NCBI GenBank assembly: GCA_036897625.1
Contig: JAYMTA010000040.1
Coordinates: 1 to 58,570 of the forward strand
DNA: 58,570 nt
Source: Pelargonium cotyledonis
Taxonomy: Eukaryota > Streptophyta > Magnoliopsida > Geraniales > Geraniaceae
Reading direction: 5' to 3'
The notes below the pieces were generated by a model. The model was not told the DNA's origin. It worked only from the letters and a program-made list of their open reading frames with translations, and did no database searches. The number at the start of each line of letters is the position of its first letter. Position 1 is the stretch's first letter. Of the stretch, positions 15,501 through 27,812 are shown piece after piece. A program made the translations under genes and the position numbers.

Positions 15501-18500
15501 ATCACGACCATAAAGAAAAGTGTCTTTGACAACTTGGAATCTTTGCAACTCTGGGTAAGCCAAGGTATGTAATCTTCAGGATGCAACAACAGTGTTTCAG
15601 CCATACTACTGATAGTTTCCATATTAATTGAAGATATGCTTTCTGGTTGTAGTTTCTGCATTTTTTTCAGAATCAAAACTATGAGATCAGTTGGCCAGCA
15701 TATAAACAAACAGTCATAACTAATTATAAGAAAACTAAGAGAGCTAAATCAGCTGGAGAATGAAAGATCAAAGATCACCCTCTTACACTGAGTTTAAATT
15801 CAAAAGGGATGTTTAACAGAATTATCCTTTTTCTCTATCAAGGCAATGTATGATGATAAATAAGCACCAAGATAATGTCTAGGATGCAACTAAGATCCAA
15901 TTGTCATCTAAACATTAGGACTAGGCATCAATATTAAAACCTCAGACACAACATGATTTGTTAACAAACATGTGCAACATATAACATGCTTAAGAATGAG
16001 GCAAACATAAACAGATAGAAAAGATACAATTTTTATTTATTATATGTATGCCAAAGTTTTTGGTGTATCCAACATGCAAACAGTACAACATTAGAGTTCT
16101 TTGCTATGATATTTGAACAGTCCATCCCTTTTCCATTTCAGTTTCTATTTAAATTCTCTTCCCTGTTAAACAATTTCATCAGTCCCCTTTAATTTCTCCT
16201 TCATCTCTGACCTCAAAAAAATAAATACATAAAACAAAATAAAAAATTAAAAAAAACAAACTGTCTGAATTCTAAAATTAAAGGTAACAAGTTTCTACAC
16301 CCCTAGGACTGTTATTTTTTCTAGAGTCAGTCACGATGATGACCACAAATACGAGTCTCCAAGAGTATGATACAAGAGTATGATACAATTAAAATTTAGT
16401 AATCTAGAAAGAATTTAATAAAATAAAAAACAAATTTGAGCACCAAAATCTTGTGTAAAACTAAAATATGGTTAAGTCCAAGGTTTTAACACTCATATGT
16501 AAATAACATGATAGGAATTCGATCTAAAATAAATCAGTCCAGGTACGTAAGCATTTTACCCTAAAATTAAAAATAAACCAACACTTCAATACTAAATTAC
16601 TGCTGAAAGTTCAATTTAAGAATTATGTGTAATAACTACATAGGTACCATATAAGCGCAGCTGATTACATTCAGACAATGTCACATAATTCAATAATCTA
16701 ATACCAAATATTACCGTAATATATTTCTGAATCAATGCAACTTAACCGTATCTACTCTCATGCACCAGTTCAGTGCAAAGAGGTTTTTAGGCAATGTTTA
16801 CACATAACAGCCATGCATATACGCGTTAAAAAACATGAGATGCCAGGCAACAACCAACCAAATATTACTCTATAAAGAGTAGATAAATTACCAGTTCTGG
16901 ATGTGAAGCACCAACAAGATTGCTGTAGAATGGCCACTTCACTTCACGGGCTAATTCCAAAATCTTCAAATTTAACTTCTGAGTCTGTAGACAGCGGCAT
17001 GGTTATATATTACATTAAAAAGCAAATCACTAGAGATAGATAACATACTATTTTTATAAACACCGATATGTATGATAGCTACCAAAACCAATTAAAAGAT
17101 CTTAAGATAAAAATATGAAACCTTTGGAAGGATTAATAGAAAAGGGAACACCGCTGAAGCAAATTTCTTTGGATAATCAATGTGATCACTGAAGCTAGAG
17201 ATGGCCGTTTTTAAGCATGAAACAATAACATCACCAGCTACAGTGGTGCTATCTGATGAATCTGCAAACAAAAGTAGAATACATATAAAAGCCATTATCT
17301 TTTCTCTATGGTGCATGTAAGACAAAAAAATCCCTAATTTGCAACATACAAATCAAACTCATGTGTATTTCTTGTTTGTGTGTATGCTTATACATGTGAA
17401 TGTGTATGATATTTTCATATGAATACATATACACACACAGCATTATGTTGCTCGTTTATCGAATAATAAACAAAAAGCATGGAGATTAGAGTCTCGCAGT
17501 ACAGCCAATGGCTACCTGTGGTATTTTGATTTAGTTTATAAAATAAAATAAAAAGTATAACTGATCATTGGACTAGATGCTCACTAAATAACAAGTACAG
17601 TGGTCATATAGAGTATGACAAGTTGTAAAATTAAAATACAGGCCAAAGCATTCTGAACAAACCGTACTTACTCTGCGTCAGAACGTCAACACATCTTTGA
17701 AGCACATCATACAAAACTTCAAGGAGGTCAGGAGAACTTATTATTTCTGATAACCCATCAAGCGAGAGGGCCGCCTTAACAACAGTTAGATCATCATCAT
17801 GAAGCTGGCGCAGAATGGCATCTCGAATAGTTACTAGCCTCTGAGCCACAGGAGTTTGAAAGATATTCAGAATTACAAATCATATAGAAATCTATAGTTT
17901 AAAAAGCTAGTAAATTGTAAGATTAGAAGATATATTATAGAAAGTTCTGTTAACCATCCTGCAGATTAACACATACAAAAAAGGTAGAATATCAGTTATT
18001 AGCCAACTATGCCCATGACAATCATACAAACAGATCAAATTAATCCACACTCGTAAATCTCTCAAGCTCTGGTAGTTCCACACTTAAAAACTAAAAAGCA
18101 AAATATGTGCAGCAACCATTCATGCAACAATATTAAAACCATTAACCAACGCAGTTGTACTGTCATTAATATATACAGAAAAAGACAGACGACAATGAAA
18201 AATATTTAGACCAACAATTTGGTCAATATATATCAACACTGATGCACATTGCATTTGACAAATAGTGAATACAAAGCCAGGAAAGCAAAATTATGTTAAT
18301 TTTAAAGTAAACCATACAAATTACATTTAAAACTAGAAATTATGATAAATCATCTCTATCATTAGGCTAAAGCAATTTGATAGCCTTAGAAATAATCAAA
18401 CTACATCTCCAACTATTAAAATCAAGAAAATACTAATATGCAAATCAAATACATAGTTCCATGTTCAAGAAATTAAGAACAAGCACATAGAGTGGTTCAT

Positions 18501-21500
18501 CTAACCAAAAATTTCATTGTAGACTAGTTGAACCAACAGAGTAAATAACTTGTCCAAGAAACAAAGTGGTAATATTCCCTTTTAGGGACAAAAGGAGAGC
18601 ATAAATAAAGAAATGCATGAAATTACCAGTGAATCAACAGCCTTGGATTTAAGAATGTCAGCAATGTCCAAACCAGAAAGTGTAGCACGTCGAATTTCAG
18701 CCTATGTCACATAAGCATAAAAAGACTTCAGCTTATGTTTACAGATAACGAAACAAAAGTATATCCATGAGCAGGAAATGACATTAACATCTATGAAAAA
18801 CATAATACCTTCGGGTGGTTAAGGGCAAACCAGATTTTTGAATCTGAGATAGAAGATGAGAAGTCCAAATTTCCATCCAACATTTTACATAACACCTCAA
18901 ATGTGGAGTCCTCTTTATTGGATTGGCCTTTCATCTCCTGTTGAAAGACATGCAGGGGTAAGGGTGAAGAATATATATATATATATAATGAGAGAGAGAG
19001 AGAGAGGAGAAAGAGCTTTCGAACAGACCTCCAAGAACTTACGAACTGCCATACGAAGTTCAGTTGGGTAGCTCTTATTAATTACTACCAGAATTTTCTT
19101 GGCCCAAGTTCCTGATAAATAAATCAAAATAACAGTTCAACACAAAATGTCAAGTGTTCTGAAACCTAGCTCTACAATCAAATGACAAAAGAATAGCCTA
19201 CAAACCCAAGCATCAACACATTATATTCAAAAGATGTCAGAAACAATTAAATGTGTAATCTAAATGAACACTGAAGCAAGTAAAATACAGAAAAATGTTG
19301 GACAAATTTCCGGCAAAATGATAACTACACAAAATATCTAAAATAACAAACCTGATTCAGATGACGATGAATTGCTGATTTTCTGTGATAACTTCATGCA
19401 GGACATGAGAACTTTAGAGACCAAACAGCCAACAAAATCCTTCACAGGAACTGTCTCTATTATCGATACCAGAGCAAGATGGCACAAATCATCAGAAGAA
19501 CTGCAAATCAGAAACTATCAGTTCTGAAGCAAAGATGTGCAGTTATGATAAATGTTAACAAGGACAATTTGAAAGACAATCAGTTTTGCACCTGTAGTCA
19601 ACAAGAGATTCCAAGATAATAGAAAGAAACTTATCAATATTGAACTCCTTAGACAGCCCCGAAAGAATCCCAGCAAAATCCCTAAATATAGAAGGCAGAG
19701 AACATCAGAAAATCAGAGAAAAATGGAAGCAATTTAAGATGGTACTAAGAGTGTGTTTGGATTAGCTCATGAGCTGGTTAAACAAGCTCATGAGCACAGA
19801 ATAACTCTTTTTAGTGTTTGGTTATAACTAAAATAGCTCATGAGCACTTGCTGATGAGCTAAAATAAAAGAGTTGGGTACCCTCAACTCCTGATTTTTCA
19901 GTTCATGAGCAATTAAAAAAGAGCTATTTTGACCAAGTAAAAGAAATTTATGTCCTATATATCTTTTAACAAATCATATTTATTCTATAATTCAATTCAT
20001 TGGTTAACTTTAAAATTATTATAGTTATTTGTCCCTTTTAACTATAATTCATATAACATCAATTGAGTATTAATATTTTTTATCAGCATTTTATCCAAAC
20101 AGTTAAACTGCTTCTTTTTAAAAAGAGTTGAAGCACAAAATTGCTCCTGATTTTTTCTTCATTATGAGCTATTTTTGAGAAGTTAATCCAAACACCCTCT
20201 AAGAATGAAAAAGAAAGAGCTATATAGCATCACCTTTTCTTCTAAGTTCTAACCATACCATCTTGAATGGCACCATACGAGGATCTGAGTGGTATTTATG
20301 AGAAAAAGGTAGCACCTAACAGCCTTTTTTTCAGAATATTTTCTCTTACTGCTTCTTGGAGGTTTTCATTCTTATTTTGTTTTATAATTCCACGAAATGA
20401 AAGAACAGGAAAATTCATGATTGCAGTGCAACTTACCTGATTTCCTTCAAAACATCCAAAGCCTTCTTTGGGAACATGTCAGCAGACTGAAGCTGAAATA
20501 ATTTTAAGCAAAGGGATCAATAAACCAAGAAAAAGGTCATTCAGAAAAACACAATGTAAACAAAATAAATATTGGGTAAGAATTGGACAGAAAATGATTC
20601 ATTGCTTCCAGTATTCCATCCTCTGAGAAATATTGAGACATAAAACCATATAAAAAAAAGAAATGATCAGACAATCCTCCTTAACAGTTGAAGGCACAAG
20701 GTCATAGCTAACATTTCATATCATTATAAATATTATAGTTCTGATAACTCGTTTCACAGTAGAAATAGAAAATAAAAACAAGTTTGAGGAAACATGTAGC
20801 GCAGCAGTTCCTGTAATCATATCATCCAATCAAAATGAAGGCCTTTGATAAATTGAAAACAGATTACAAGTCCCTAGAAGCAAATCAAAAATAATTTGGG
20901 TAATCTGAATAACTGCAATTCAGTAATACAAACAAAATCTATGATGAGGAGAAGGATGCAACATATAAGATGCTACTCAAAATTACAAGAAACAGTACAA
21001 AATATCCTTTTCAGCTACAATTGGCACAATGTATGATATAGAACAAGAAGAGAAACTATAAAAAATTTGTTATCATTTCAATGGTACCACCAAAAAAATT
21101 AGTGTTTTTTTATTATTTCAGATGGTACATTATTCACACCAAACATAGGAAGTGTGTGCAGATGGGATTATAACCAAGTCAATGAATTACACGCCAAGGC
21201 TAGTTCTAACGACATTAGATTTTTCGTAAAATAAACAGCACATGTAAACACTCACAAATACTGGCCTAGCAAGTAAGTGTGACCTACTAAATACATGAAT
21301 ACACTATTACACGGAGGGAAACAGACATTATACAAGCATATGGCTCAATTACATCATATATAATGACTAAAAGATTAACTAATAAAGACAACATAAATAA
21401 AGAGAAAACTTTGGGAGTTCCATGCAAGCATGTGTAAGTAATATAGAACCTGCATGAACCAACAGAATGGTACCTGAACAAGTTTGATTAACGCCATAAG

Positions 21501-24500
21501 AGATAACCGTAGCCACTGCAGATCCGTTGACTCATTTGCATCCTCACGAGCTATCTCAGCAACTGACCGTATCAGACTCTTGACAAGTTTAGGAGACAAA
21601 TCAACTTTGTTTGCTAGTAGACCAACAATCATTAAAGAACCAGCCTACAAATAGAAAACGAGCGTCTCTACGTTATATATTGAAAATTATTACACATATT
21701 TACTGGAGAAAGAAAAAAAAAACAAGAATAGATTTATTCCATGATATTTAGCCCTCGGATATAATATGATAAATTCAAAAATAACCTAAACTCAACATCA
21801 GAACATCAAACAGGCTCCAAGCATCAAAAACGTAAAACAGGAATATCTAATAAATAAGAATTCCAACTTGCTTCAATCAAGTATCAACTATTCTTGACTA
21901 GGATATTGACATCTAGTGGATGAGCAACCATATGGTCACAAACAAAATAATCAAATGATATATAAATCTTCAACATCTTCAGTACGTATCATCCCACACT
22001 TTGAAGCACAGATTGTGGGAGCACTCATCTGTAGCAAAACAAGATAAAGATAAATAGACTAAACTATCACAAAATTATCAACTAGTTCTCCATCATTTTG
22101 TCACTTAAAACACCAGTTCAATCTAATGATGGTAACAAACTATTGACAGTACTCTGTAGTTGAAGAATTATTTACGAAACAGCTATTAAATGCACCTCAA
22201 TGAAAACTTCCCCTTCAGTCTTAAAGCATCTTACTACTAAAACAACACCAATCCACATAACCAGCACCGTTCATTCTCACTCTGAGGTATTACATAAAGA
22301 GCCATCAGCCATCACCAACCCCAACTTCCATTCTATATGGCCAAACAAATCTGGGCATAAATGCATAACCCCACAAAGACTCTCGAGAACAGCTCAGTGT
22401 GTAAGGAGTCAACCCAAAACCATACATTATGACGGGAAAGAAAATCCCCCTCTGCTTGGTTCTCAATCAAGATGTGTGTTAGAATTGGATTAGCACATAA
22501 GTTGACAAACGCCTCTACAATAACTCTACTCACGGAAATACCTAGTTAGGTGTGTTTGTGAATCACTTCAACTAACATTAAAATTGTTAAATCATCCATT
22601 GCCAAAGCTTATATATCCTAGGTGAAACTTAATAGATCTGATATGCAATGTCTGCTATGCAATACCCATACTTCATACGCCTTATACTAACAACACAGCT
22701 GATAAAGCAAGGAAAGCAAATCTCAAAGTTCAACATGATGACATTCCACAAGGTAAGAAACCTTTATTGCGTATATTTTCCATAATTAAATTTGTAAATA
22801 GCTCAAACTCCATATAAATTATTCATCGCTGATTATGGGTGATGGCAAGGTAAAAGAATCTATGTTAATAGAATTTTCATGTCTACTTGGTAATCAAAAA
22901 CCAATAGATTTTTAAGATAATCACCAAAAAACTTTCGATTATCTTATCTGGGTCTTTTGAATTAGTTCAAGCACTCCAGTGATATGAACATCACATGCAC
23001 TATGGTCCTCCTCATGTCCAACCACAGTGTGGCGACTCAGAAATTGCACCATTTGTCGAGGTGCATGGCGCAGCGTGGTGCAAATGAGGCACGCCACATT
23101 AAAATTGAACAGTATCTTAGGTTTTCTTCACCATTAGAGAGCATTTCAACCACAAAAAAAGCAGTCACCAACCTATAAGGTCATGTAAGACTTGAACTTT
23201 ATCTTATTCTCTTAGTTTTATCATTTTCTACTTTTCTACTTTCAGGTTTGCTTTTTCGTGATATTTCTAGGAGTTATGCTGCAAAAATTCCATTAATCTA
23301 ACTAACATGACAGTACACCTCACGAACATTAATATCACATCAGAAGCATTTCATATGGTTCTTTATAACTCCAAATCAAATGTAGAAGCCATTTCAGGCA
23401 AATGATTATATTATTTAATTGCCTGTATATCACCTTTTTTTTTTAATCCAGTTGCCTATATATCACTTCATACCTTGTGAAAGCAACTTTACATGGTTAT
23501 TTGAAGTATATATAGTGTAGCATTTTTATCATATTAAAGGTATTTATAAGTTTATTGTAGTAAAATTTGTTGAACATGTTTATATAAATTATATATATGT
23601 AATTATGGCATCCTTTTTTATCAATAGTTTATAGTACTTAGATCTTATTAATTTATTTCTAGTCTTAGTCATTAAGTACAGGAATGATGACTTGAATATT
23701 ATAAAATTGAACTATCAATTATATCCTTACCTTATTTATATGATGATCTTTTAGTATGGTTATCTTTAAAATATGCAATATTTTTTTCTAAGTTCTAACT
23801 TTTATACACTTGTGATCCTTACTGTGGATGCACCTTGCACTGTTAATAAACTGGTTTGTTCTAACTAAGAGTCTAAGACATTGTTACACAGAGAACAGAG
23901 TATGCTTCCTGCCATTTAGGCATAGTATCATTTTCTTTTCAAACTCTCCTAGATAATAAGGATTATTTTTTCCTTAGGTATGGATGATTTTATGAAAAGC
24001 CTAAACATTAAAAAGAAAAGGTATCAAAACAAAAATATGAAACTTCAATTTGAAACCAGAAGGTCTTCAAAACATACCTTGTGATCTGAGCATCCTTTTC
24101 TGCCAGACTTCAGTCCAGTATCTACAAATGGGAGAATTCTCTTCACGACATCACTGTCAATAGTTGTAGCAGAACCCAAAACTTCAACCACAACAGCCGT
24201 ACAAAAGCTGATGACGGGCTTTGAAGGCTGAAATTTCTTATTTGGAGATCCCTGCAGAAAAGTTGTGTACTGTATTACATACTCAAATCCATAAGAAGAC
24301 AGATAGGCGTCTTGAAATGTAAGTGTACCAAACCCTCACATAATTGCATAAAACTTCCAGAACCCCCATATCGCTGATACATTGCTGCACTATAAGGCTT
24401 CTAGGTGGTGGAGCCCCTGATTCTTTAACACCGCTCAGAAATTTCCATTTACTATTTCTACCCAAAATAAAAACAAGAGGTTAGTGAAAATTGTCATTCA

Positions 24501-25413
24501 ACAAGTATTTAGTGAGGAACAGCCTACTTGAGTAACTATTGACTTACCCTGTGTCCAGCAATTGAATTATTCGAACAAATGCATGGGTGTCATGGTATGG
24601 CAATGCACATAAAATTAACTCTTCTGTGTTGAATACATGAACCCTGAGATTTCAACCAATAGCCAGTAACTACTAAAACAAAAATAACAGTTCAGCAAGT
24701 ACAAATTCAGGTGAAAAATGAAGTGCCTTACTTGTATCTTCGTATCAAGTACTCCAGTGTCTTGTGGGAAGAAGGTGAGTGAAGATGACCGGATAGTAAC
24801 CGCAGGTAAGAAGTAATAGATGCATCAATGCGTTTATTTTCCTCAATACCCATCAACTCTCTATCCAATTCTCTACTTTTATGGCTAAATAAATCATTTT
24901 TGTATTTACTGAAGCGTTCATCAAAGCTTATAAGAATCTCTAACCCTGAAAACAAAACAACCAACAGTCAACTAGGCTGTTAAGAAACTCCAACTAAATA
25001 CCGGAAATAATCAAATTGTGCTGGTGAAAAAGAGTGGTACGCAGAAAAATTAGGAATTCAAATTGAACTAAATTCAGTAGCGTAGTACGCAATTCTGACA
25101 TAAAACTCAAACCAAATTGCAATATTTCTTCTTCTTTTTTACATTTATCACAAGCAAATTCGTATAATTATACTGAAGTTCTCCAAATTGAATTAGCAAT
25201 TTCTTGGGAAAGGAACGTTAAAAACAAAACCATGGCAATGAAAACGAAATGACCTGCGAGGGCGGTGTTGAGAATGGTCTCGACATCGATGTCCGCAGCT
25301 TCCTTGGGGTCGAATAAAATAGAAGACCGAGTGAGGGGTCTCCTGAGGGGCTCTGGCTCGGCTTGAAGATGTGATTTGAGCAACTTTAGCTGCGAAGCTA
25401 TACTTGTGGCCAT
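3583..25413 (-). CDS. UTP10: UTP10/HEATR1-like U3 small nucleolar RNA-associated protein 10
   Basis: This is a component of the small-subunit processome (t-UTP subcomplex). It works in the nucleolus in early pre-18S rRNA processing and is linked to rDNA transcription. Joining 39 exons with GT-AG borders gives an uninterrupted frame of about 2146 residues, close to the roughly 2.1-2.2 thousand residues of plant family members. The start [17 protein letters not shown] followed by [14 protein letters not shown] is the typical plant UTP10 N-terminus. Residues ~197-320 (exons 5-7) match the U3snoRNP10 domain. The middle is alpha-helical HEAT-like repeat. Residues ~1796-1965 (exons 36-37) match the BP28 C-terminal domain, with [12 protein letters not shown] and [20 protein letters not shown]. 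The end [18 protein letters not shown]...[10 protein letters not shown] is the conserved C-terminus. No stop or frameshift was found, so the gene looks intact. The start is the first ATG of the conserved N-terminus. Confidence 0.95.
8028..8160. repeat. Local direct repeat in UTP10 intron 33
   Basis: A 30-base string (aagagttcctattttcttct followed by cctctttcct) occurs at 8054-8083 and again at 8131-8160. A shorter word, tttcaaatacaag, occurs at 8028-8040 and 8121-8133. The pattern looks like a small local duplication with partial rearrangement inside a non-coding intron. No function is suggested. Confidence 0.85.
10561..10615. repeat. Short 37-bp period duplication in UTP10 intron 28
   Basis: The word gtagtggccactgattac occurs at 10561-10578 and 10598-10615. 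It contains the palindrome GTGGCCAC. The duplication is local and lies in a short intron. Confidence 0.8.
18971..19006. repeat. Compound (AT)n(GA)n microsatellite in a 91-bp intron
   Basis: An AT run of about eight units is followed by a GA run of about nine units, inside UTP10 intron 10 (18938-19028). The intron is only 91 bases long, so length variation of this microsatellite would change a sizeable fraction of it. Confidence 0.9.
19751..20198. mobile_element. hAT-like MITE in UTP10 intron 7
   Basis: The left end reads GTGTTTGGATTAGCTC. The right end reads AGTTAATCCAAACACCCT, whose reverse complement starts AGGGTGTTTGGATTAACT, so the termini are inverted repeats sharing GTGTTTGGATTA. The flanks share CTAAGA (19745-19750 and 20199-20204), probably the remains of an 8-bp hAT target duplication. 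The interior is AT-rich with repeated ctcatgagc words and no coding capacity. The element is about 448 bp and sits wholly inside the intron 20436-19682. Confidence 0.8.
21645..24077 (-). other. UTP10 intron 5, largest intron (2.4 kb)
   Basis: This is the largest intron of the gene. It is AT-rich with only chance reading frames, for example an open stretch at 22200-22493 on the plus strand with no recognisable domain. I looked for inverted-repeat termini and found none I could support. A decayed insertion is possible given the size. Confidence 0.5.
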
Positions 25414-25680
25414 GGCTATCGTCGCGTTCGTAGCAAAGTGATGGAAGTTTTATTTTCTGAGACAGAACAGAGGAGGAGGAGAACAGAAAGTGCTAAAACC
25501 CTAGTGGCGACCTTAAGGCTTGAACCCTATTTCTGGTGAGGTGAGCGCCTATGTATGAAATATGATGCGTGAACAGCTTGTACTTACTGTTTGTTAGACA
25601 ATGACGATTCTTATGTTAGCCCACTTGTCTATTATATTGGGCTATAAAACATTCGGGCTTACAGCCCCATTGTAGCACAA
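25414..25680 (-). promoter_or_regulatory. UTP10 5' UTR and promoter with telo-box and site II motifs
   Basis: Upstream of the UTP10 start (minus strand) there is a telo-box-like AAACCCTAG at 25496-25504, about 85 bases from the ATG. Two site II motifs (TGGGCY type) lie at 25618-25623 (AGCCCA on plus, TGGGCT on minus) and 25638-25643 (TGGGCT on plus), in opposite orientation. A telo-box plus site II elements is the recognised promoter signature of plant ribosome-biogenesis and ribosomal-protein genes, with site II bound by TCP factors. That fits co-regulation of UTP10 with the ribosome assembly programme. The motif sequences are seen directly; their activity is inferred. Confidence 0.7.
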
Positions 25681-25706
25681 ATCGAGAAACAAAATTGTAG
25701 AGTAAA

Positions 25707-26226
25707 GTTGGGGTGGCAATCTAACCCGAATCGAACATGAACCTCATGCCCTGACCTGAGTGAGGCACGGGGCGAGGATTTTTTTGGGACATGGGAAGGG
25801 AATGGGCAAGAAAAAAAACTTGATCGGTAAACAGGGCGGGACGGGTAACTATAATCTGTCTTGCCCCGCCCCGAACCTGATGTATTAAACAAATCAAAAT
25901 ATATAAAATATTTTTTTATTTTAGTACTTCAATATAATATTATTAATTTTTAATCGATTTAATTTAAAAGTATTTACAAATAAATAATTTTTTGTTGTTG
26001 TATGTGACTAATACTTTATTAAATATTTTGCAAAAAAATTACAATTTTTCTAGAATTTGTACATATAAAATTTGGCGAAACGAGGCGAGTTACGGGACGC
26101 GGGAATCCCTGTCCCAAAACACGGTAGGAAATGGGACTGAGAATCTGAGATTAGATCCTCGAATTGGGCAGGGGGATGGGACGGGGATCACAAAATCCTC
26201 CCCAAACCCGCCTCGTTGTCATCCTT
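25707..26226. mobile_element. Non-autonomous hAT-like element with 8-bp target duplication
   Basis: The 8-base word AGAGTAAA is found at 25699-25706 and again at 26227-26234, flanking a 520-bp segment. The segment begins GTTGGGGTGGCAATC and ends GTTGTCATCCTT, and these ends are imperfect inverted repeats (GGGGTGGCAA versus AGGATGACAA). An 8-bp target duplication and GGGGTGGCAA-type ends are typical of plant hAT MITE families. Subterminal regions are rich in GGGACGGG and CCCGCC words, while the centre is AT-rich. There is no transposase. It lies about 290 bp upstream of the UTP10 start. Confidence 0.85.
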
Positions 26227-26234
26227 AGAGTAAA

Positions 26235-27593
26235 CCTTCAATAAATAAATAATATCGAAAATTTACATTTGATTTTGAAATTGATTTTTTAAATTCATTA
26301 TGACGTCTGATATACATTTTTTATCAATAAGTCAAAAAAAATATTGACATGTATTTTTGTGAAGTGTGAATGTAAGAGGTTTGCATATGAGTTCTCACAC
26401 TTGGTATTTTCTTAGGTTAGGATTTCACTAAAGGCTTGTTCGGAAACACTGCCACACCTCTTGCAACCTCTTTTTAGGTTAGCCACATAAGATAGAGAGG
26501 CATTTCACAAAAACAATTTTGTTTGCCGGAAAACTGAACTAGTGTGGCATGTGGGAGCTCATTTTCCACAGAATCTCTACCTTTACTGCAGCCTACTATG
26601 GAGCTCCTTCTTTTGGGAAAATTCTATCACCATCCCCGCAACTAGATACTAATGCATAGTTCATGCATCATGCATTTTAGATCTTCATCAATTAATTTTT
26701 ATTTATACCTCATTCTTATGTTTAAATTCAATCGTCATCATTCACCCTTAAAAGACCATTATTTGTTATGTGTTGAAAACAAGATAATGAAGAAGATGAA
26801 GAAGATAGTAAACCATTTTATTTATTTCACGGTCGATCACATTCGGTTGATGGTTGACCACAAAATTTAATGCTTGTGAAGTGATGGTTGACCATACTGC
26901 TATACAACTAACTTTGCCTTTCATTTTTCATATATGGATCTGTTTTGGGTCGTTTCAATTAATTTTTGCCCCTTTTTTTTTGCGCGAGCTTACTATTTGT
27001 AATGATAATTTTTTAATATTAGCTTAATCAATATTATTTTGGTCTTTACAACATTTTAAAAATACATTTCACTCATTTTTTACCAAACAATATCTCATGA
27101 AAATGCATTTACAAAGTTTTACTATCATCAAATTTTACCAAAAAAAAAAAATTTACACCAAATATCTATAGATACTTGCTGGTTTTTTACCTCATTTTAC
27201 TTCTTTTTACCCGATAGACCATTTAAGCTCAGAGTTACCAAAAAGCACTAAGTCCATGAGGTCTACGCTAACTACGCATTAGAGTATAGCATATTGTTAA
27301 GCGAAACACATGGAAGCGACCCTGGATTTCATCTCGAATGTGAAAGTTAGCATTTTTACCATTGTGAAACGTGTGTGTGTCAATGAGAATTAAGATATAC
27401 TAACTGTGTGAATTACACAAATTAATCTTCAAATACTGAAAAAATGGAAGCATACCTTGTAGCTTGAGGGAAAATTTATACTCGCAAAATAAAAATATAG
27501 GGTTGATGTTGATAACACAAATCAACATGAGCTATTTGTCATATTTTGTTTGACTATTTAGTCTATTTGTGGTGATTTTGGTATTTAAATTTA
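26235..27593. other. Intergenic, no gene recognised
   Basis: AT-rich spacer between the hAT element and the minisatellite. The open stretch at 26652-26870 has no recognisable domain and looks like chance. The 5' limit of the retrotransposon remnant to the right may lie somewhere in the last few hundred bases, but I cannot place it. Confidence 0.5.
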
Positions 27594-27812
27594 CCTCGGC
27601 AGCATGGATCGACTCTATTATTTATTGAAGGATCGATCGTCATGCCCCGACAACATGAGTGAACTTCAATACTGATTGAAGGATCGATTGTCATGTCTTG
27701 ACTGCATGGGACAACTCTATTATGGATTGAAGGATTGATCACCATGCCTTGACACCATGGGTCGACTATACCATTGATATAAGGATCGATCGTCATGCCT
27801 GATAACATGTTT
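27594..27812. repeat. 51-bp minisatellite, about four units
   Basis: The word gaaggatcgatcgtcatg or a close variant starts at 27627, 27678, 27729 and 27780, so the spacing is exactly 51 bases each time. A partial unit precedes the first. The unit carries a GATCGATC palindrome and a diverged tail (ttgacaccatgggtcgacta in one copy). Because 51 is a multiple of three, the minus strand stays open and encodes a 17-residue repeat (variants of GMTIDPSINNRVDPCCR). This is probably a by-product of period length, not a gene. It lies just upstream of a candidate polypurine tract and LTR, so I read it as part of the 3' untranslated region of an LTR retrotransposon. Confidence 0.88.

Larger units (their letters stand above)
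3583..25413 (-). other. UTP10: UTP10 exon map (39 coding exons)
   Basis: Coding exons in transcript order: 25413-25254, 24945-24732, 24643-24548, 24457-24340, 24251-24078, 21644-21474, 20492-20437, 19681-19592, 19500-19352, 19111-19029, 18937-18809, 18701-18627, 17840-17672, 17261-17122, 16978-16892, 15655-15478, 14744-14647, 14561-14412, 14309-14162, 13754-13621, 13426-13348, 13255-13093, 12672-12597, 12429-12259, 12176-12108, 12016-11912, 11173-11084, 10893-10682, 10518-10308, 10189-10007, 9883-9788, 9691-9624, 9552-9201, 7542-7333, 6988-6308, 6222-5822, 5571-5319, 4687-4517, 3813-3583. They total 6441 nt including the stop. Each junction keeps the reading frame. The largest introns are intron 5 (24077-21645), intron 33 (9200-7543) and intron 15 (16891-15656). 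Boundaries were read by eye, so individual junctions may be off by a few bases. Confidence 0.82.

Noticed and set aside
22200..22493. 97-codon plus-strand open frame in UTP10 intron 5
   Set aside because: No domain, no coding-like context, and it lies in the intron of the opposite-strand gene.
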